This document shows, piece after piece, positions 33,187-41,752 of a DNA stretch of 64,000 bases. The notes beneath the pieces were generated by a model. It saw only the letters and a program-made list of their open reading frames with translations. It had not been told where the DNA came from and ran no database searches. The stretch is from JAVRLB01 sp049965455. GTDB taxonomy: Archaea; Thermoplasmatota; Thermoplasmata; Thermoplasmatales; ARK-15. Position 1 is the first letter of the stretch. Every line of letters starts with the position of its first letter. Location: contig JBMFWH010000001.1 of the NCBI GenBank assembly GCA_049965455.1, forward strand, positions 1-64,000. The letters are read 5' to 3'. A program made the position numbers and the translations under genes.

Positions 33187-33561
33187 ATGAAAGATAAAGC
33201 AGAGCAATATTTCAACTGCACTATGCGCGATCGTGCAATATTCGAGGCGGGGATCAAGCTGGGGACTGTTTATCATCAGTTTGTGGGAGTACCGATCAAC
33301 AAGGACAATGTTGAGATACTGGAAAAGGCAATAGAAGAGAGCATCAAGGTTCAGCCATTTGTGGATTCTGTATCAGTTCAGATAGACAGGTCCCTATTAA
33401 AAAAAAGTGCTGGGCCATATAAATATTTGACGCTTACTGGAAACATGATACATGTAGAATTAACCATAAAGTATCAGAGAGTAAAAGTAATATGCAAATT
33501 GAACTATATTGCAGAGATAGATTATCCATTAATGTACATATCAGATATATTAGAGGAATAG
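33187..33561 (+). CDS. mptD: Archaeal dihydroneopterin aldolase-like protein (MptD family, DUF372)
   Basis: A 124-residue protein with the start 'KAEQYFNCTMRDRAIFEAGIKLGTVYHQFVGVPI', which matches the archaeal MptD family; MptD converts 7,8-dihydroneopterin to 6-hydroxymethyl-dihydropterin for folate or methanopterin-type cofactors. The rest is less conserved. It leads a run of three plus-strand genes with an NTPase (2-base gap) and trm1. The 155-bp element ends 60 bases upstream, so its promoter region may have been altered. Confidence 0.75.
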   Translation: MKDKAEQYFNCTMRDRAIFEAGIKLGTVYHQFVGVPINKDNVEILEKAIEESIKVQPFVDSVSVQIDRSLLKKSAGPYKYLTLTGNMIHVELTIKYQRVKVICKLNYIAEIDYPLMYISDILEE

Positions 33562-33563
33562 AA

Positions 33564-34100
33564 ATGTTTGTAAAAATAGGATTAAGCGGACTTCCAAGCA
33601 TTGGCAAAACCACTACACTGCTAAAAACGATTAACATACTCGAGTCTCAAGGCTACAAGATTGGGGGTATTGTCACTGAAGAAGTGGTCGAAGACGGGAA
33701 AAGAGTGGGGTTTTATCTGTTAGACTGGACTACAAAAGAGAAAAAAATATTTGCGCACAAAGACTTTCAGAGCAGGTACAAGGTTGGAAAATATGGTTTG
33801 GACATCAAGTTACTGGAAGATTTAGGAATCCGTGCTCTGGAAGAGGCAAAAGAAGCAGACGTAATAGTGATTGATGAGCTGGGAAAGATGGAATCAGAGA
33901 GCAAAAAGTTTGTGAGTGCGGTCAAAGAGATACTGGACATGGACAAGAACATCATCATCACGGTGCACAAAAAATCCAGGAACTCGTTATTGCAGGAAAT
34001 ACGAAGAAGAGATGATATCAGGATATTAGAGGTTACGCAGGTTAACAGGAACGTACTGCCATTTAAGATAGTAAGCTTGGTCAAGGGAGAGCGCGTGTGA
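33564..34100 (+). CDS. Nucleoside-triphosphatase, THEP1 type
   Basis: A 178-residue P-loop protein: Walker A 'GLPSIGKTTTLLK', 'GGIVTEEVVEDGKRVGFYLLD' and Walker B 'ADVIVIDELGKMES', matching the archaeal/eukaryal THEP1 (NTPase, DUF265) family that hydrolyses NTPs in vitro with unclear cell role. The open frame extends back to 33492, but the ATG at 33564 has TAGAGGAATAG just upstream and avoids a long overlap. Its stop overlaps the trm1 GTG by 4 bases. Confidence 0.88.
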   Translation: MFVKIGLSGLPSIGKTTTLLKTINILESQGYKIGGIVTEEVVEDGKRVGFYLLDWTTKEKKIFAHKDFQSRYKVGKYGLDIKLLEDLGIRALEEAKEADVIVIDELGKMESESKKFVSAVKEILDMDKNIIITVHKKSRNSLLQEIRRRDDIRILEVTQVNRNVLPFKIVSLVKGERV

Positions 34101-35143
34101 GCATATTAAAAGTGAAAGAGGGGCTTGCAGAAATTTACATCCCAAAAATATCTACAGAACTGGGACCTGGCAAAAAAGGAGGGGGATACTATAGCAAGCC
34201 TATGATTTTTTCCCGAGACCTGACAGTAATGGTTTTAAAAGCTGTGGATAATCAGGGTATCAAAGCGCTGGACGGGCTTGCATCTTCTGGTATTAGAGGA
34301 TTGAGAATCGCAAAAGAAACGGGCATAAAGATAGACCTAAACGACAAGAGTCAGTATGCAGTGAATCTTATCAGGAGGAACGTGGAGCTGAATGACATCG
34401 ATTTAAACGTGACTCAGATGGACTTGAATTGTCTGTTACAGTCTAAAAAATATGATTATATAGATATCGATCCATACGGCTCGTTCGCACCCTATTTAGA
34501 AAGTGCAATCGGGAGCATTAACAATAACGGAATTATGGGCATTACTGCCACTGATCTCCCGAATTTTACAGGTACAAACAAGAATAAAGGATTGAAGAAA
34601 TATGGAAGCATTGGAATAAGAAACTATTTGAAACAGGAAGCAGGGTTAAGAATCATGCTCGCATACATAGCAAAGGTAGCAGTTGCAAACAACATGGGCA
34701 TCGAGCCATTGGTATCAGTATACAGAGATTACTATTACAGGACATTCATCAGGTTCAAGAAAGGAGCAAGATACAGCACTAGGACTTTAAACAATGTCCA
34801 GACAATAGCCATGGTATCCATTATGCCAAAGCATTACGGGCCGTTCTGGATCGGCGATCTTCACAACATAGACTTTATAAAAAAACTGAAAAACGAATCG
34901 TATTTTGCATCATATAAGCTTATAGAGAAATATCTGGGATATTTCAATCTTGAAAATATGCTATTTTTTTATTCTACGGAAGAACTCTGCAACAGATTAA
35001 AGGTGTCGCAGGTAAAAGTGGATACTGTAATATCCAGGTTAAAGAGTATGGGGTTCAACGCTTCAAGGACCCAGTTTGATCCCTTGGGAATAAAAACGCA
35101 TGCATCGTATATGAAAATGAAAGAAGCAATATTATCACGCTAA
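34097..35143 (+). CDS. trm1: tRNA (guanine-26 N2)-dimethyltransferase
   Basis: A 348-residue SAM-dependent enzyme forming m2,2G26 in tRNA. Motif I is 'ALDGLASSGIRGLRIAKE', the catalytic segment is 'YIDIDPYGSFAPYLESAI', and 'MGITATDLPNFTG' follows; a winged C-terminal part ends the protein. The start is GTG at 34097, overlapping the NTPase stop. It ends 9 bases inside the convergent Cas4-like gene. Confidence 0.93.
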   Translation: MSILKVKEGLAEIYIPKISTELGPGKKGGGYYSKPMIFSRDLTVMVLKAVDNQGIKALDGLASSGIRGLRIAKETGIKIDLNDKSQYAVNLIRRNVELNDIDLNVTQMDLNCLLQSKKYDYIDIDPYGSFAPYLESAIGSINNNGIMGITATDLPNFTGTNKNKGLKKYGSIGIRNYLKQEAGLRIMLAYIAKVAVANNMGIEPLVSVYRDYYYRTFIRFKKGARYSTRTLNNVQTIAMVSIMPKHYGPFWIGDLHNIDFIKKLKNESYFASYKLIEKYLGYFNLENMLFFYSTEELCNRLKVSQVKVDTVISRLKSMGFNASRTQFDPLGIKTHASYMKMKEAILSR

Positions 35144-36103
35144 TTTTTCATCGCAGAACTCGCGTCTTGAGCATCCAAGACACCGGTTAGGGTTGTTATG
35201 GTTTCTATGCGCGATGCCCGTTAATTCTGCCTGCTTGATCTCTGCCACTTTTTTTAAGACCAGTTCTTTCAGATCATCGGTATATTCTATTTGAAAATCT
35301 TTTTTGCCGTATTTGATAATGCCGTATGGTGGAGTTTTGCCATACTTTTCCTCCACCAAAATGCAATAAGCAGTGACCTGTATTATATGCGAAAACAGAG
35401 GTCCCCTAGGTACCCTCCCGCTTTTGTATTCTATTGGGATATAGTCACCTTTAACAAGAACCACGAAGTCAGGCCTACCGCTGATATCATACTTGTCCGA
35501 GAAAAGAACTGGGGTATTGTCTTCTAGATCGTCAACATATACGATTTGCCCTTCTGGTAGCCCGTATTTTTTATGCAGGATATTTAGCTTGTTTTCTTTC
35601 AATAATGAATAGTAGAGCGCAAAAGAAGCTCCTGCGAGCCACAATACCCCCACAATCTCAAATATTATGCCAACTTCTCTCCTACCCGGCAAAAAATAAT
35701 ATATAAACAACGATAACACGATCAATAAAAATGATGAGTAAAGTACTATATTTAACCATTTATTATAGTGTGTAAGATGCGAGATCAAAATCTCTATTAT
35801 TCCTACAAGGATCCAGATAAATGAAATAATGAGCAATAATTGAAATATTGAGAGAGGCTTGATAAAGAAAGTAAGCCCAAAGATAGAAAGTATCGTTCCC
35901 ACAACCGAGAATATCAATATTATAGTTTCAAGCTGTTTGAGGTCATCAATCAACATTTTCTGCAATAACCCACCTCTTGCAGCATCTTTATGTTTTGAGA
36001 CGCCACCGGAAATATCCACTTTTCTGGTTTTACTGATCTTCCAGTTAACAGGACAATACGAAAACTTTTCTAAATCTCCAGCAGAAATATAATGTTTTTG
36101 CAC
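35135..36103 (-). CDS. Membrane-embedded Cas4-like PD-(D/E)XK nuclease
   Basis: A 322-residue protein with Cas4/RecB-type features split by a membrane insert. Near the N-terminus 'LEKFSYCPVNWKIS' holds the first Cys (17). Four hydrophobic spans follow (about 58-80, 86-108, 116-138, 147-168). Then comes the nuclease core: 'SGRPDFVVLV' (Asp 212), 'IPIEYKSGR' (E-x-K, 225/227), 'QVTAYCILVEEKYG' (motif QxxxY), and the C-terminal Cys cluster 'RCLGCSRREFC' (308, 311, 317), which with Cys 17 would bind a 4Fe-4S cluster. GTG start. No CRISPR array or other cas gene is in the window. Role unknown; DNA processing at the membrane is possible. Confidence 0.8.
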   Translation of the reverse strand: MQKHYISAGDLEKFSYCPVNWKISKTRKVDISGGVSKHKDAARGGLLQKMLIDDLKQLETIILIFSVVGTILSIFGLTFFIKPLSIFQLLLIISFIWILVGIIEILISHLTHYNKWLNIVLYSSFLLIVLSLFIYYFLPGRREVGIIFEIVGVLWLAGASFALYYSLLKENKLNILHKKYGLPEGQIVYVDDLEDNTPVLFSDKYDISGRPDFVVLVKGDYIPIEYKSGRVPRGPLFSHIIQVTAYCILVEEKYGKTPPYGIIKYGKKDFQIEYTDDLKELVLKKVAEIKQAELTGIAHRNHNNPNRCLGCSRREFCDEKLA

Positions 36104-36218
36104 GTGCTCTTTTAATCGCTCAATACTATTAAAATGTTTCTTAATTGATTTTTGCGGGGATGAGATTTTTAGTATTTGTGCTAGAAATATTAATATATAA
36201 TAATCTTAATTCCTTATT

Positions 36219-36911
36219 ATGATCGGAGCAATTTTAGCAGGTGGTTACGGCAAGAGACTATTGCCACTTACCGAGAGCAGGCCGAAAGTGTTGCTTGAAA
36301 TCAAAGAAAATTATACAATACTGGATAAACAACTTTTAGATATGAAAAATGCAGGCATAAAATCAGTGTACCTTCTCACCGGTTATAAAGGAGAGATAAT
36401 TGAAAACAGGTTTAAAAATGAATATAAAGGCATTGAGCTCGTTTATTTGAAAGAGGATACGCCGATGGGGACGCTCTGGTCTATCAAGAACCTGTTTGAA
36501 TATATAGATGATGACATATTACTTAGGAATGGAGATACTATCTGTGACGTGGATTTTAAGAAGCTATTTAAATTTTACACTAAGTACCAGAAGATCCTGA
36601 CATTGGTTGCGGTCAAAATGAGAAGTCCATACGGTATACTCAAGCTTGATAGGGCAAGCATCATACAGTTTCAAGAGAAGCCGTTATTAAACTATTATAT
36701 GAACGCGGGATACTACATAATCAAAAAAGAGGTTCAATCATATTTGAAAAGATCGTATTCAGAAACAGATATAGAAAAAACTGTATTTCAGGATCTTGTC
36801 AATGATCGAGAGGCGGTGGCATATAAACATAAAGGGTACTGGGCTTCACTGGACTCTGTGAAAGATTATGAAGAGATTACTAAATTTTATAAGAATTTTG
36901 AACCCATCTGA
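36219..36911 (+). CDS. Sugar-nucleotide pyrophosphorylase (nucleotidyltransferase)
   Basis: A 230-residue NTP-transferase: 'GAILAGGYGKRLLPLTESRPKVLLEI' is the G-x-G-x-R-hinge-P-K nucleotide loop, 'DTPMGTLWSIKNL' the sugar-phosphate segment and 'LLRNGDTICDVDF' the metal-binding Asp region. It lacks the C-terminal beta-helix of GlmU-like enzymes, so it resembles RfbA/ManC-type activators of hexose-1-phosphate. The sugar cannot be named. It starts close behind an ATTAATATATAA promoter. Confidence 0.85.
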   Translation: MIGAILAGGYGKRLLPLTESRPKVLLEIKENYTILDKQLLDMKNAGIKSVYLLTGYKGEIIENRFKNEYKGIELVYLKEDTPMGTLWSIKNLFEYIDDDILLRNGDTICDVDFKKLFKFYTKYQKILTLVAVKMRSPYGILKLDRASIIQFQEKPLLNYYMNAGYYIIKKEVQSYLKRSYSETDIEKTVFQDLVNDREAVAYKHKGYWASLDSVKDYEEITKFYKNFEPI

Positions 36912-36957
36912 TACACATAAGTTTCAAAATCAAAATTTTTGCAGAGTATTTTGTTAG

Positions 36958-37112
36958 GATCATGTCAACTCTTCGTTGATAATTGCTTATTATTTCATTT
37001 TGTCGAAGGCATAGCTTTTATCTGGATCATTTAATCTGAATATTTTTTGAAATATGTGTAGTATGATAACTGATACTATTTTTAATATTTTCAACAAAAA
37101 ATTGACAGCGTC
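36958..37112 (+). mobile_element. 155-bp MITE-like element, copy B
   Basis: It differs from 32973-33127 at four positions and lies in the same orientation. Flanking 8-bp direct repeats are TTTGTTAG (36950-36957 and 37113-37120), different from those around copy A, which shows two separate insertions rather than a segmental duplication. It sits between the sugar nucleotidyltransferase and the L7Ae gene, ending 81 bases before the L7Ae start. Confidence 0.92.
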
Positions 37113-37193
37113 TTTGTTAGATAAACTATTTATATTATGATCCTTTTACATCTCTTTACCTATGATCGAACAGATGAAAGAGGTAGATAGAAT

Positions 37194-37562
37194 ATGGCTA
37201 AACCAATATATGTAAAATTTGAAGTACCAAAAGAGCTACAAGATAAAATATTGAGCGTTGTCGAAAAAGCAAAAGAAAGCGGAAAAATAAAAAAAGGAAC
37301 CAATGAGGTTACTAAAGCGATAGAGAGAAATGAGGCCAAATTCGTAGTAGTTGCAGAAGATGTAAACCCGCCAGAAGTAGTAGCACATGTGCCATTGCTT
37401 TGCGATGAGAAAGGAATAGTGTACGGATTTGTATCTACGATGAAAGATCTCGGCAGTAAAATCGGGCTGAAATCTACAGCCAGCGTTGCAATATTGGATC
37501 TTGGCAAAGGTGAAGAGAGCTTTAAGAGTGTCAGTGAAGAAATATCCAAGATTAAAAAGTGA
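37194..37562 (+). CDS. rpl7ae: Ribosomal protein L7Ae
   Basis: A 122-residue kink-turn RNA-binding protein ('YVKFEVPKELQDKILSVVEKAKESGKIKKGTNEVTKAIERNEAKFVVVAEDVNPPEVVAHVPLLCDEKGI' region). In archaea it is part of the 50S subunit and of box C/D, H/ACA and RNase P particles. It heads the standard archaeal L7Ae-S28e-L24e-Ndk cluster. An ATTTATATT box lies about 60 bases upstream, just beyond the right flank of MITE copy B. Confidence 0.97.
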   Translation: MAKPIYVKFEVPKELQDKILSVVEKAKESGKIKKGTNEVTKAIERNEAKFVVVAEDVNPPEVVAHVPLLCDEKGIVYGFVSTMKDLGSKIGLKSTASVAILDLGKGEESFKSVSEEISKIKK

Positions 37563-37568
37563 TTTTAA

Positions 37569-37781
37569 ATGGCTGAAGATAGTGCAACACCCTCCGAGGT
37601 TGTTGAAATTATGGGAAGAACCGGAATGACTGGAGAAGTCATTCAAGTTAAGGTCAGGGTATTAAGCGGTACTGACAAAGGCAGGATAATTACCCGAAAT
37701 ATTATAGGCCCAGTACAGATAGGGGACATATTAATGCTCAGAGAAACAGCAAGAGAAGCAAGAAAACTTGTGGCTAGGTGA
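37569..37781 (+). CDS. rps28e: Ribosomal protein S28e
   Basis: A 70-residue OB-fold protein of the 30S subunit. 'ATPSEVVEIMGRTGMTGEVIQVKVRVLSGTDKGRIITRNIIGPV' and the C-terminal 'DILMLRETAREARKL' are standard. It lies 6 bases after L7Ae and its stop overlaps the possible GTG start of L24e by 4 bases. Confidence 0.97.
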   Translation: MAEDSATPSEVVEIMGRTGMTGEVIQVKVRVLSGTDKGRIITRNIIGPVQIGDILMLRETAREARKLVAR

Positions 37782-37789
37782 AAAAAATC

Positions 37790-38035
37790 ATGGTAAGCAA
37801 GAGAGTATGTTCTTTCTGCGGAAACCCGTTTGAAGTGGGAACCGGAACAATGTTCATAAGGAAAGATGGCACGATCCTCTATTTTTGCAGCAGCAAATGC
37901 GAGAAAAACATGTTGAAATTAAAGAGAATCCCGAGAAAAGTGTTATGGACCCAGAGCTATAAAGAAGAGAAGAAAGTAAGAATACATATGGTGAAAAAGA
38001 GTGACGAAACAAACGTTAATATTACTAAAGCCTGA
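37790..38035 (+). CDS. rpl24e: Ribosomal protein L24e
   Basis: An 81-residue zinc-ribbon protein of the 50S subunit with the four-Cys motif 'CSFCGNPFEVGTGTMFIRKDGTILYFCSSKC'. The ATG at 37790 gives the usual MVSKRVCSFCG; a GTG at 37778 is the alternative. The C-terminal ~20 residues are lysine-rich and run 35 bases into the ndk gene in another frame, so the two are tightly coupled. Confidence 0.95.
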   Translation: MVSKRVCSFCGNPFEVGTGTMFIRKDGTILYFCSSKCEKNMLKLKRIPRKVLWTQSYKEEKKVRIHMVKKSDETNVNITKA

Positions 38036-38450
38036 TGCAGTGCAAAGAAGCTTGATCGGTGAAATAATCCGCAGGATAGAGAAAAAAGGGCTGAAAATCG
38101 TAGCTTTGAAGATGTTGGCGGTCTCTCCTGCTCTGGCAGAAAAGCTGTATGAGGTCCATAAAGACAAGAAATTTTACACGGATCTAATGCTTTACATCAC
38201 TTCAGGGCCGATCGTGGCCATGGTGGTGGAAGGAGAGCAGGTTGTAGAAGTAGTGCGCTTGTTGATAGGCAGCACTGACGGTGCTAAAGCCTCACCCGGC
38301 ACCATAAGAGGGGACTTTGCTCTCAACATCCAGAAAAACGTAATACATGCATCTGATTCTGAAGAACGAGCTAAATTTGAGATTTCAATATTCTTTAACA
38401 GTGCAGAGATATTGAACTATAAGAAATCAGACATGAACTGGATATATTAA
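38001..38450 (+). CDS. ndk: Nucleoside diphosphate kinase
   Basis: A 149-residue enzyme that equalises NTP pools. The family start 'QTLILLKPDAVQRSLIGEIIRRIEKKGL' and the active-site segment 'NVIHASDSEERAKFEI' with the phospho-accepting His are clear. It starts at a GTG inside the end of L24e. In many archaea infB follows; here the next gene is the convergent lysS, 2 bases away. Confidence 0.96.
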   Translation: MTKQTLILLKPDAVQRSLIGEIIRRIEKKGLKIVALKMLAVSPALAEKLYEVHKDKKFYTDLMLYITSGPIVAMVVEGEQVVEVVRLLIGSTDGAKASPGTIRGDFALNIQKNVIHASDSEERAKFEISIFFNSAEILNYKKSDMNWIY

Positions 38451-38452
38451 CT

Positions 38453-39907
38453 CTATTCCTCTTTTTTTATTGCGAGTATCGGATATAACAACACTTCTTT
38501 TAAGCTAGTTTGCGCGGTTAAAAGCATTACAAGCCGGTCTATGCCAATGCCAATCCCGCCTGCATTGGGCATTCCCACCCTCAAGGCATCGATAAAATCT
38601 TGGTCAAACTGCTGTGCCTCTTCATCTCCCAGATTCCTCAGCGCAGTTTCTTCCCTCAAAGTTTGCTCCTGCCTGATCGGGTCGTTCAGCTCAGAATAGC
38701 CGTTTGCAAGCTCCATGCCGTTCACGAAAAACTCAAATCTCTCGATGAGTTCAGGGTCATCCCTGTGGATCTTGCACAGCGGAGTGCTCTCTTTCGGATA
38801 GTCTATGACAAATGTGGGTTCAATAAGTTCTTCTTCGCATAACGATTCGAAAAGCTTTGTGATTGCCAATCCCCTGCTATATTTTACTAGTTTTATTCCA
38901 TGCTGCAAAACCAGTTTTTGCAGTTCTTCGTCGGTGATAGTTTTGGGATCTATCCCTTTTTCGCGCAATAGTGAGTACATGGTCACGCGTCTCCAGGGCT
39001 TGGACAGGTCCAGCTGGTGATCTTTGAAATCTATCATGTAAGAACCGTTCACTTTCAAAGCCACAGCTTTCAGCATCTGTTCTGCCAGGTCCATCATGTC
39101 ATTGTAATCTTTGTACGCTTCATATATCTCAATCATAGTAAATTCAGGGTTATGAGTGGTGTCTATGTCCTCGTTCCTGAAATCTTTGGCAATCTCGTAG
39201 ACTTTTGTATAACCTCCGACAAGCAACCTTTTTAGATATAGCTCGTCAGATATCCTGAGATAATAGTTCTGCTTTATCGAATTTACCAACGTGATAAAAG
39301 GCCTGGCATTCGCGCCGCCATATATGGGCTGTAAAACCGGGGTTTCAAACTCTATATATTCTCTTTGATCAAGATAGTTTCTGACCTCTCTTATGATCCT
39401 GGATCGCTTCAAGAAAATTTCAAACACGTTTTTATTAAGCAGCAGGTCTAGATATCTGGCCCTGTATCTAGTCTCAACGTCTTCAAGCCCGAACCACTGG
39501 TGTGGCAGGTCATATAAAGACTTTGCAAGAATCTCGAATTTTAAAACTAATATGCTCAGCTCTCCGCGCTGTGTTCTTGTTATTGTACCTTCACACCATA
39601 TAAAATCGCCACGGTCCAGGTACTTATTAAAAAACTCAAACCTCTCTTTTAAAACCTCGCTTTTCAGGTATAGCTGTATTTTAAAGCCATTATCTACAAG
39701 ATCTCCAAATGCCACTTTTCCATGAAACCTAAGCGCGAATATACGCCCTGATATCTTTTCAGTATGTTCCATGAAAAGTTCTGGATTACTTACTATTTTT
39801 TCAATAGTAGTGCTATTTTCCAGTTTTGATGGATAAAGATTAACATGCATCTGCCCCAGTTCTTCCACGAGTTTCAGGCGGTGTTCAAGATCTTTCCGCT
39901 GAGTCAT
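38453..39907 (-). CDS. lysS: Lysyl-tRNA synthetase, class II
   Basis: A 484-residue class II synthetase with an N-terminal OB-fold anticodon domain ('ISGRIFALRFHGKVAFGDLVDNG') and the catalytic motifs: motif 1 'REVRNYLDQREYIEFETPVLQPIYGGANARPF', motif 2 'FRNEDIDTTHNPEFTMIEIYEAY', and motif 3 'GMPNAGGIGIGIDRLVMLLT'. Most euryarchaea use the unrelated class I LysRS, so the class is worth noting. The ATG at 39907 is preferred over a TTG at 39916 that would overlap the Rpo3 stop. It is the last gene of the S13-S4-S11-Rpo3 operon. Confidence 0.95.
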   Translation of the reverse strand: MTQRKDLEHRLKLVEELGQMHVNLYPSKLENSTTIEKIVSNPELFMEHTEKISGRIFALRFHGKVAFGDLVDNGFKIQLYLKSEVLKERFEFFNKYLDRGDFIWCEGTITRTQRGELSILVLKFEILAKSLYDLPHQWFGLEDVETRYRARYLDLLLNKNVFEIFLKRSRIIREVRNYLDQREYIEFETPVLQPIYGGANARPFITLVNSIKQNYYLRISDELYLKRLLVGGYTKVYEIAKDFRNEDIDTTHNPEFTMIEIYEAYKDYNDMMDLAEQMLKAVALKVNGSYMIDFKDHQLDLSKPWRRVTMYSLLREKGIDPKTITDEELQKLVLQHGIKLVKYSRGLAITKLFESLCEEELIEPTFVIDYPKESTPLCKIHRDDPELIERFEFFVNGMELANGYSELNDPIRQEQTLREETALRNLGDEEAQQFDQDFIDALRVGMPNAGGIGIGIDRLVMLLTAQTSLKEVLLYPILAIKKEE

Positions 39908-39912
39908 TTTAT

Positions 39913-40731
39913 TCAACCGGTAACAGTGTTCTTGATATTTTCCAATCTTGCCTGGATCCTGGATATTGCAAATTCAAGTGCTTCCCTGGCTTTCAGAGAG
40001 CCGTCAGTCTCAAACTGGAATATTATGTCTGTATCATCTTCCATATACTTAATCTGTTTATCTGAATAAAGCTCACCATTTAACGGAGTCGGATAAATGT
40101 CAGTCACGACCAGATAATCTTCTTCAGTTCTGACAACGTTTTTCTTTGCTTTTTCAATAAACTTCGCTGCAAGAGCTGAGCTTTTTGGAAGCATGTATTC
40201 TCTGTAGTACCTATACGATACCCCGCTCGTAACCTGCCATTTGGCATGCTCTTTCGCAGTGCCCAAAATTGCCTCGGCTTCAATCAGGATCGCCTGTTTT
40301 TCCTTTAATTTGAGGATGGGTATATTCTTTTCAACAGGCTCAAATTCTTTCGCGTTGCCTATTGGTATCAGATCCCCGGAATATACAACTGCAGGCCCAA
40401 ACTTGTTCATATAATAAGCTACAGTGCAGCTTGGACAGCTCTGGTCTGCTGGATGGGAACAGTCTTTTCTAAACTTCATCTTCAAGTCTGTGGGCAGTGG
40501 AATCAAGCCCAATCTTAAAGAAATTACCTCGTCGAAAAGAGGAGTTATACTGTCATATGAGTTTTTGTCCTGATCCTGCAACCTGCCATGATGAAACTTA
40601 ACCTTGTCGATTGCAAGTTTTGGAATGTCATTTATCAATGTTCTTCTCAGCATATTGGCGACAGAATAATTTATATTTGTAACCTCGAATCTTATAAATC
40701 GTTCTTGATCTTCCAAGATTTTAATATTCAT
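39913..40731 (-). CDS. rpo3: DNA-directed RNA polymerase subunit D (Rpo3)
   Basis: A 272-residue homologue of bacterial alpha and eukaryal Rpb3. 'INYSVANMLRRTLINDIPKLAID' is the dimerisation helix and 'HHGRLQDQDKNSYDSITPLFDEVISLRLGLIPLP' follows as expected. The insert 'DCSHPADQSCPSCTVAYY' carries Cys residues that in several archaea hold a Fe-S cluster. The ATG at 40731 follows GGAGG by 5 bases; the upstream GTG is part of that ribosome-binding region. Confidence 0.95.
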   Translation of the reverse strand: MNIKILEDQERFIRFEVTNINYSVANMLRRTLINDIPKLAIDKVKFHHGRLQDQDKNSYDSITPLFDEVISLRLGLIPLPTDLKMKFRKDCSHPADQSCPSCTVAYYMNKFGPAVVYSGDLIPIGNAKEFEPVEKNIPILKLKEKQAILIEAEAILGTAKEHAKWQVTSGVSYRYYREYMLPKSSALAAKFIEKAKKNVVRTEEDYLVVTDIYPTPLNGELYSDKQIKYMEDDTDIIFQFETDGSLKAREALEFAISRIQARLENIKNTVTG

Positions 40732-40821
40732 ATTTTCCTCCACTGTTTGATTTATGCCACGAGTTTTTATTTAATGTGAACACTATTATGCATCTACCTT
40801 TCAATAAAATAAAGGGAAAAA

Positions 40822-41205
40822 TTACACTCTTCTGCCTCTTTTGCCACCCTTTCTTCTGGTGCCATCATGAGGTACGGGAGTAACATCTTCAATTCTGGTA
40901 ATCTTGAACCCTGCCCTAGTCAGCGCCCTTATAGCGGCCTGGGCTCCAGGACCAGGATTGTGGCTTTTGCTGCCACCGGGGGCACGAACTTTTATTATCA
41001 GATCCGTAATTCCTTTCTCTCTCAACTTTTCTGTGATGATGTCCGAAGCTTTCATTGCAGCGTACGGAGAGGATTCATCCCTGTCCGCCTTGACTACCAT
41101 TCCTCCTGTAGCCTTTGCCAGAGTCTCTGCACCGGTCAGGTCAGTAACGGTTATAATCGTGTTGTTGTGAGATGCGAATAAGTGTGCCACTGCCGTTTTA
41201 CTCAT
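40822..41205 (-). CDS. rps11: Ribosomal protein S11 (uS11)
   Basis: A 127-residue 30S protein: 'AVAHLFASHNNTIITVTDLTGAETLAKATGGMVVKADRDESSPYAAM' and 'VRAPGGSKSHNPGPGAQAAIRALTRAGFKITRIEDVTPVPHDGTRRKGGKRGRRV' are textbook S11. ATG at 41205 is preferred (a GTG is 9 bases upstream). It overlaps the end of S4 by 8 bases. Confidence 0.97.
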   Translation of the reverse strand: MSKTAVAHLFASHNNTIITVTDLTGAETLAKATGGMVVKADRDESSPYAAMKASDIITEKLREKGITDLIIKVRAPGGSKSHNPGPGAQAAIRALTRAGFKITRIEDVTPVPHDGTRRKGGKRGRRV

Positions 41206-41752
41206 TTGTCTCACCCTCTTTCGGCGCTTCTTTAACGCGCATTGGATGAAGCTCGTTGCTTAATGGTGAATTTTCTTTATAAGTTAGCAATGGCTCTTCC
41301 TCTTTCTTGACCATGTAGCTGGGAATGCTTACAGCCCTGCCATCTATTGATATGTGTCCATGAACTATAAATTGGCGTGCCTGTCTCGGCGTGTTTGCCA
41401 AGCCTTTCATGTACACTAATGTTTCTAATCTGCGATCTAATACGTTTTCAACGGTTAATGATAATATGCTATCTAAATTGGCGCTGTTTTCATTGAGCAT
41501 GCCGTAATTTATTAGCTTTTTTGACAGTTCTTTCAGCTCTTTTTGAGCTTGTACGTCATTATATCTCAGCTTGGCCTGTAACTCAATGGCTTTTGCCCTG
41601 TATGACCTCAATACAGACATAGCTTTCCAGATCTCTCTCTTGTTTTTCAATCCGTACTTGGATCTCAGGTTGTTCTCATCTTTGATACGCTTCATTTCCC
41701 AAGGATTTCGTGGAGATTCATATGTTTTTCTGTCGAATTTAGGATCGCCCAT
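41198..41752 (-). CDS. rps4: Ribosomal protein S4 (uS4)
   Basis: A 184-residue 30S assembly protein with an S4 RNA-binding domain ('NVLDRRLETLVYMKGLANTPRQARQFIVHGHISIDGRAVSIPSYMV') and the archaeal N-terminal part 'DPKFDRKTYESPRNPWEMKRIKDENNLRSKYGLKNKREIWK'. The start overlaps the S13 stop by one base. Confidence 0.97.
   Translation of the reverse strand: MGDPKFDRKTYESPRNPWEMKRIKDENNLRSKYGLKNKREIWKAMSVLRSYRAKAIELQAKLRYNDVQAQKELKELSKKLINYGMLNENSANLDSILSLTVENVLDRRLETLVYMKGLANTPRQARQFIVHGHISIDGRAVSIPSYMVKKEEEPLLTYKENSPLSNELHPMRVKEAPKEGETNE

Noticed and set aside
35135..36103. CRISPR-Cas locus suggested by the Cas4-like gene
   Set aside because: No repeat-spacer array and no cas1, cas2 or effector gene is present in the window.
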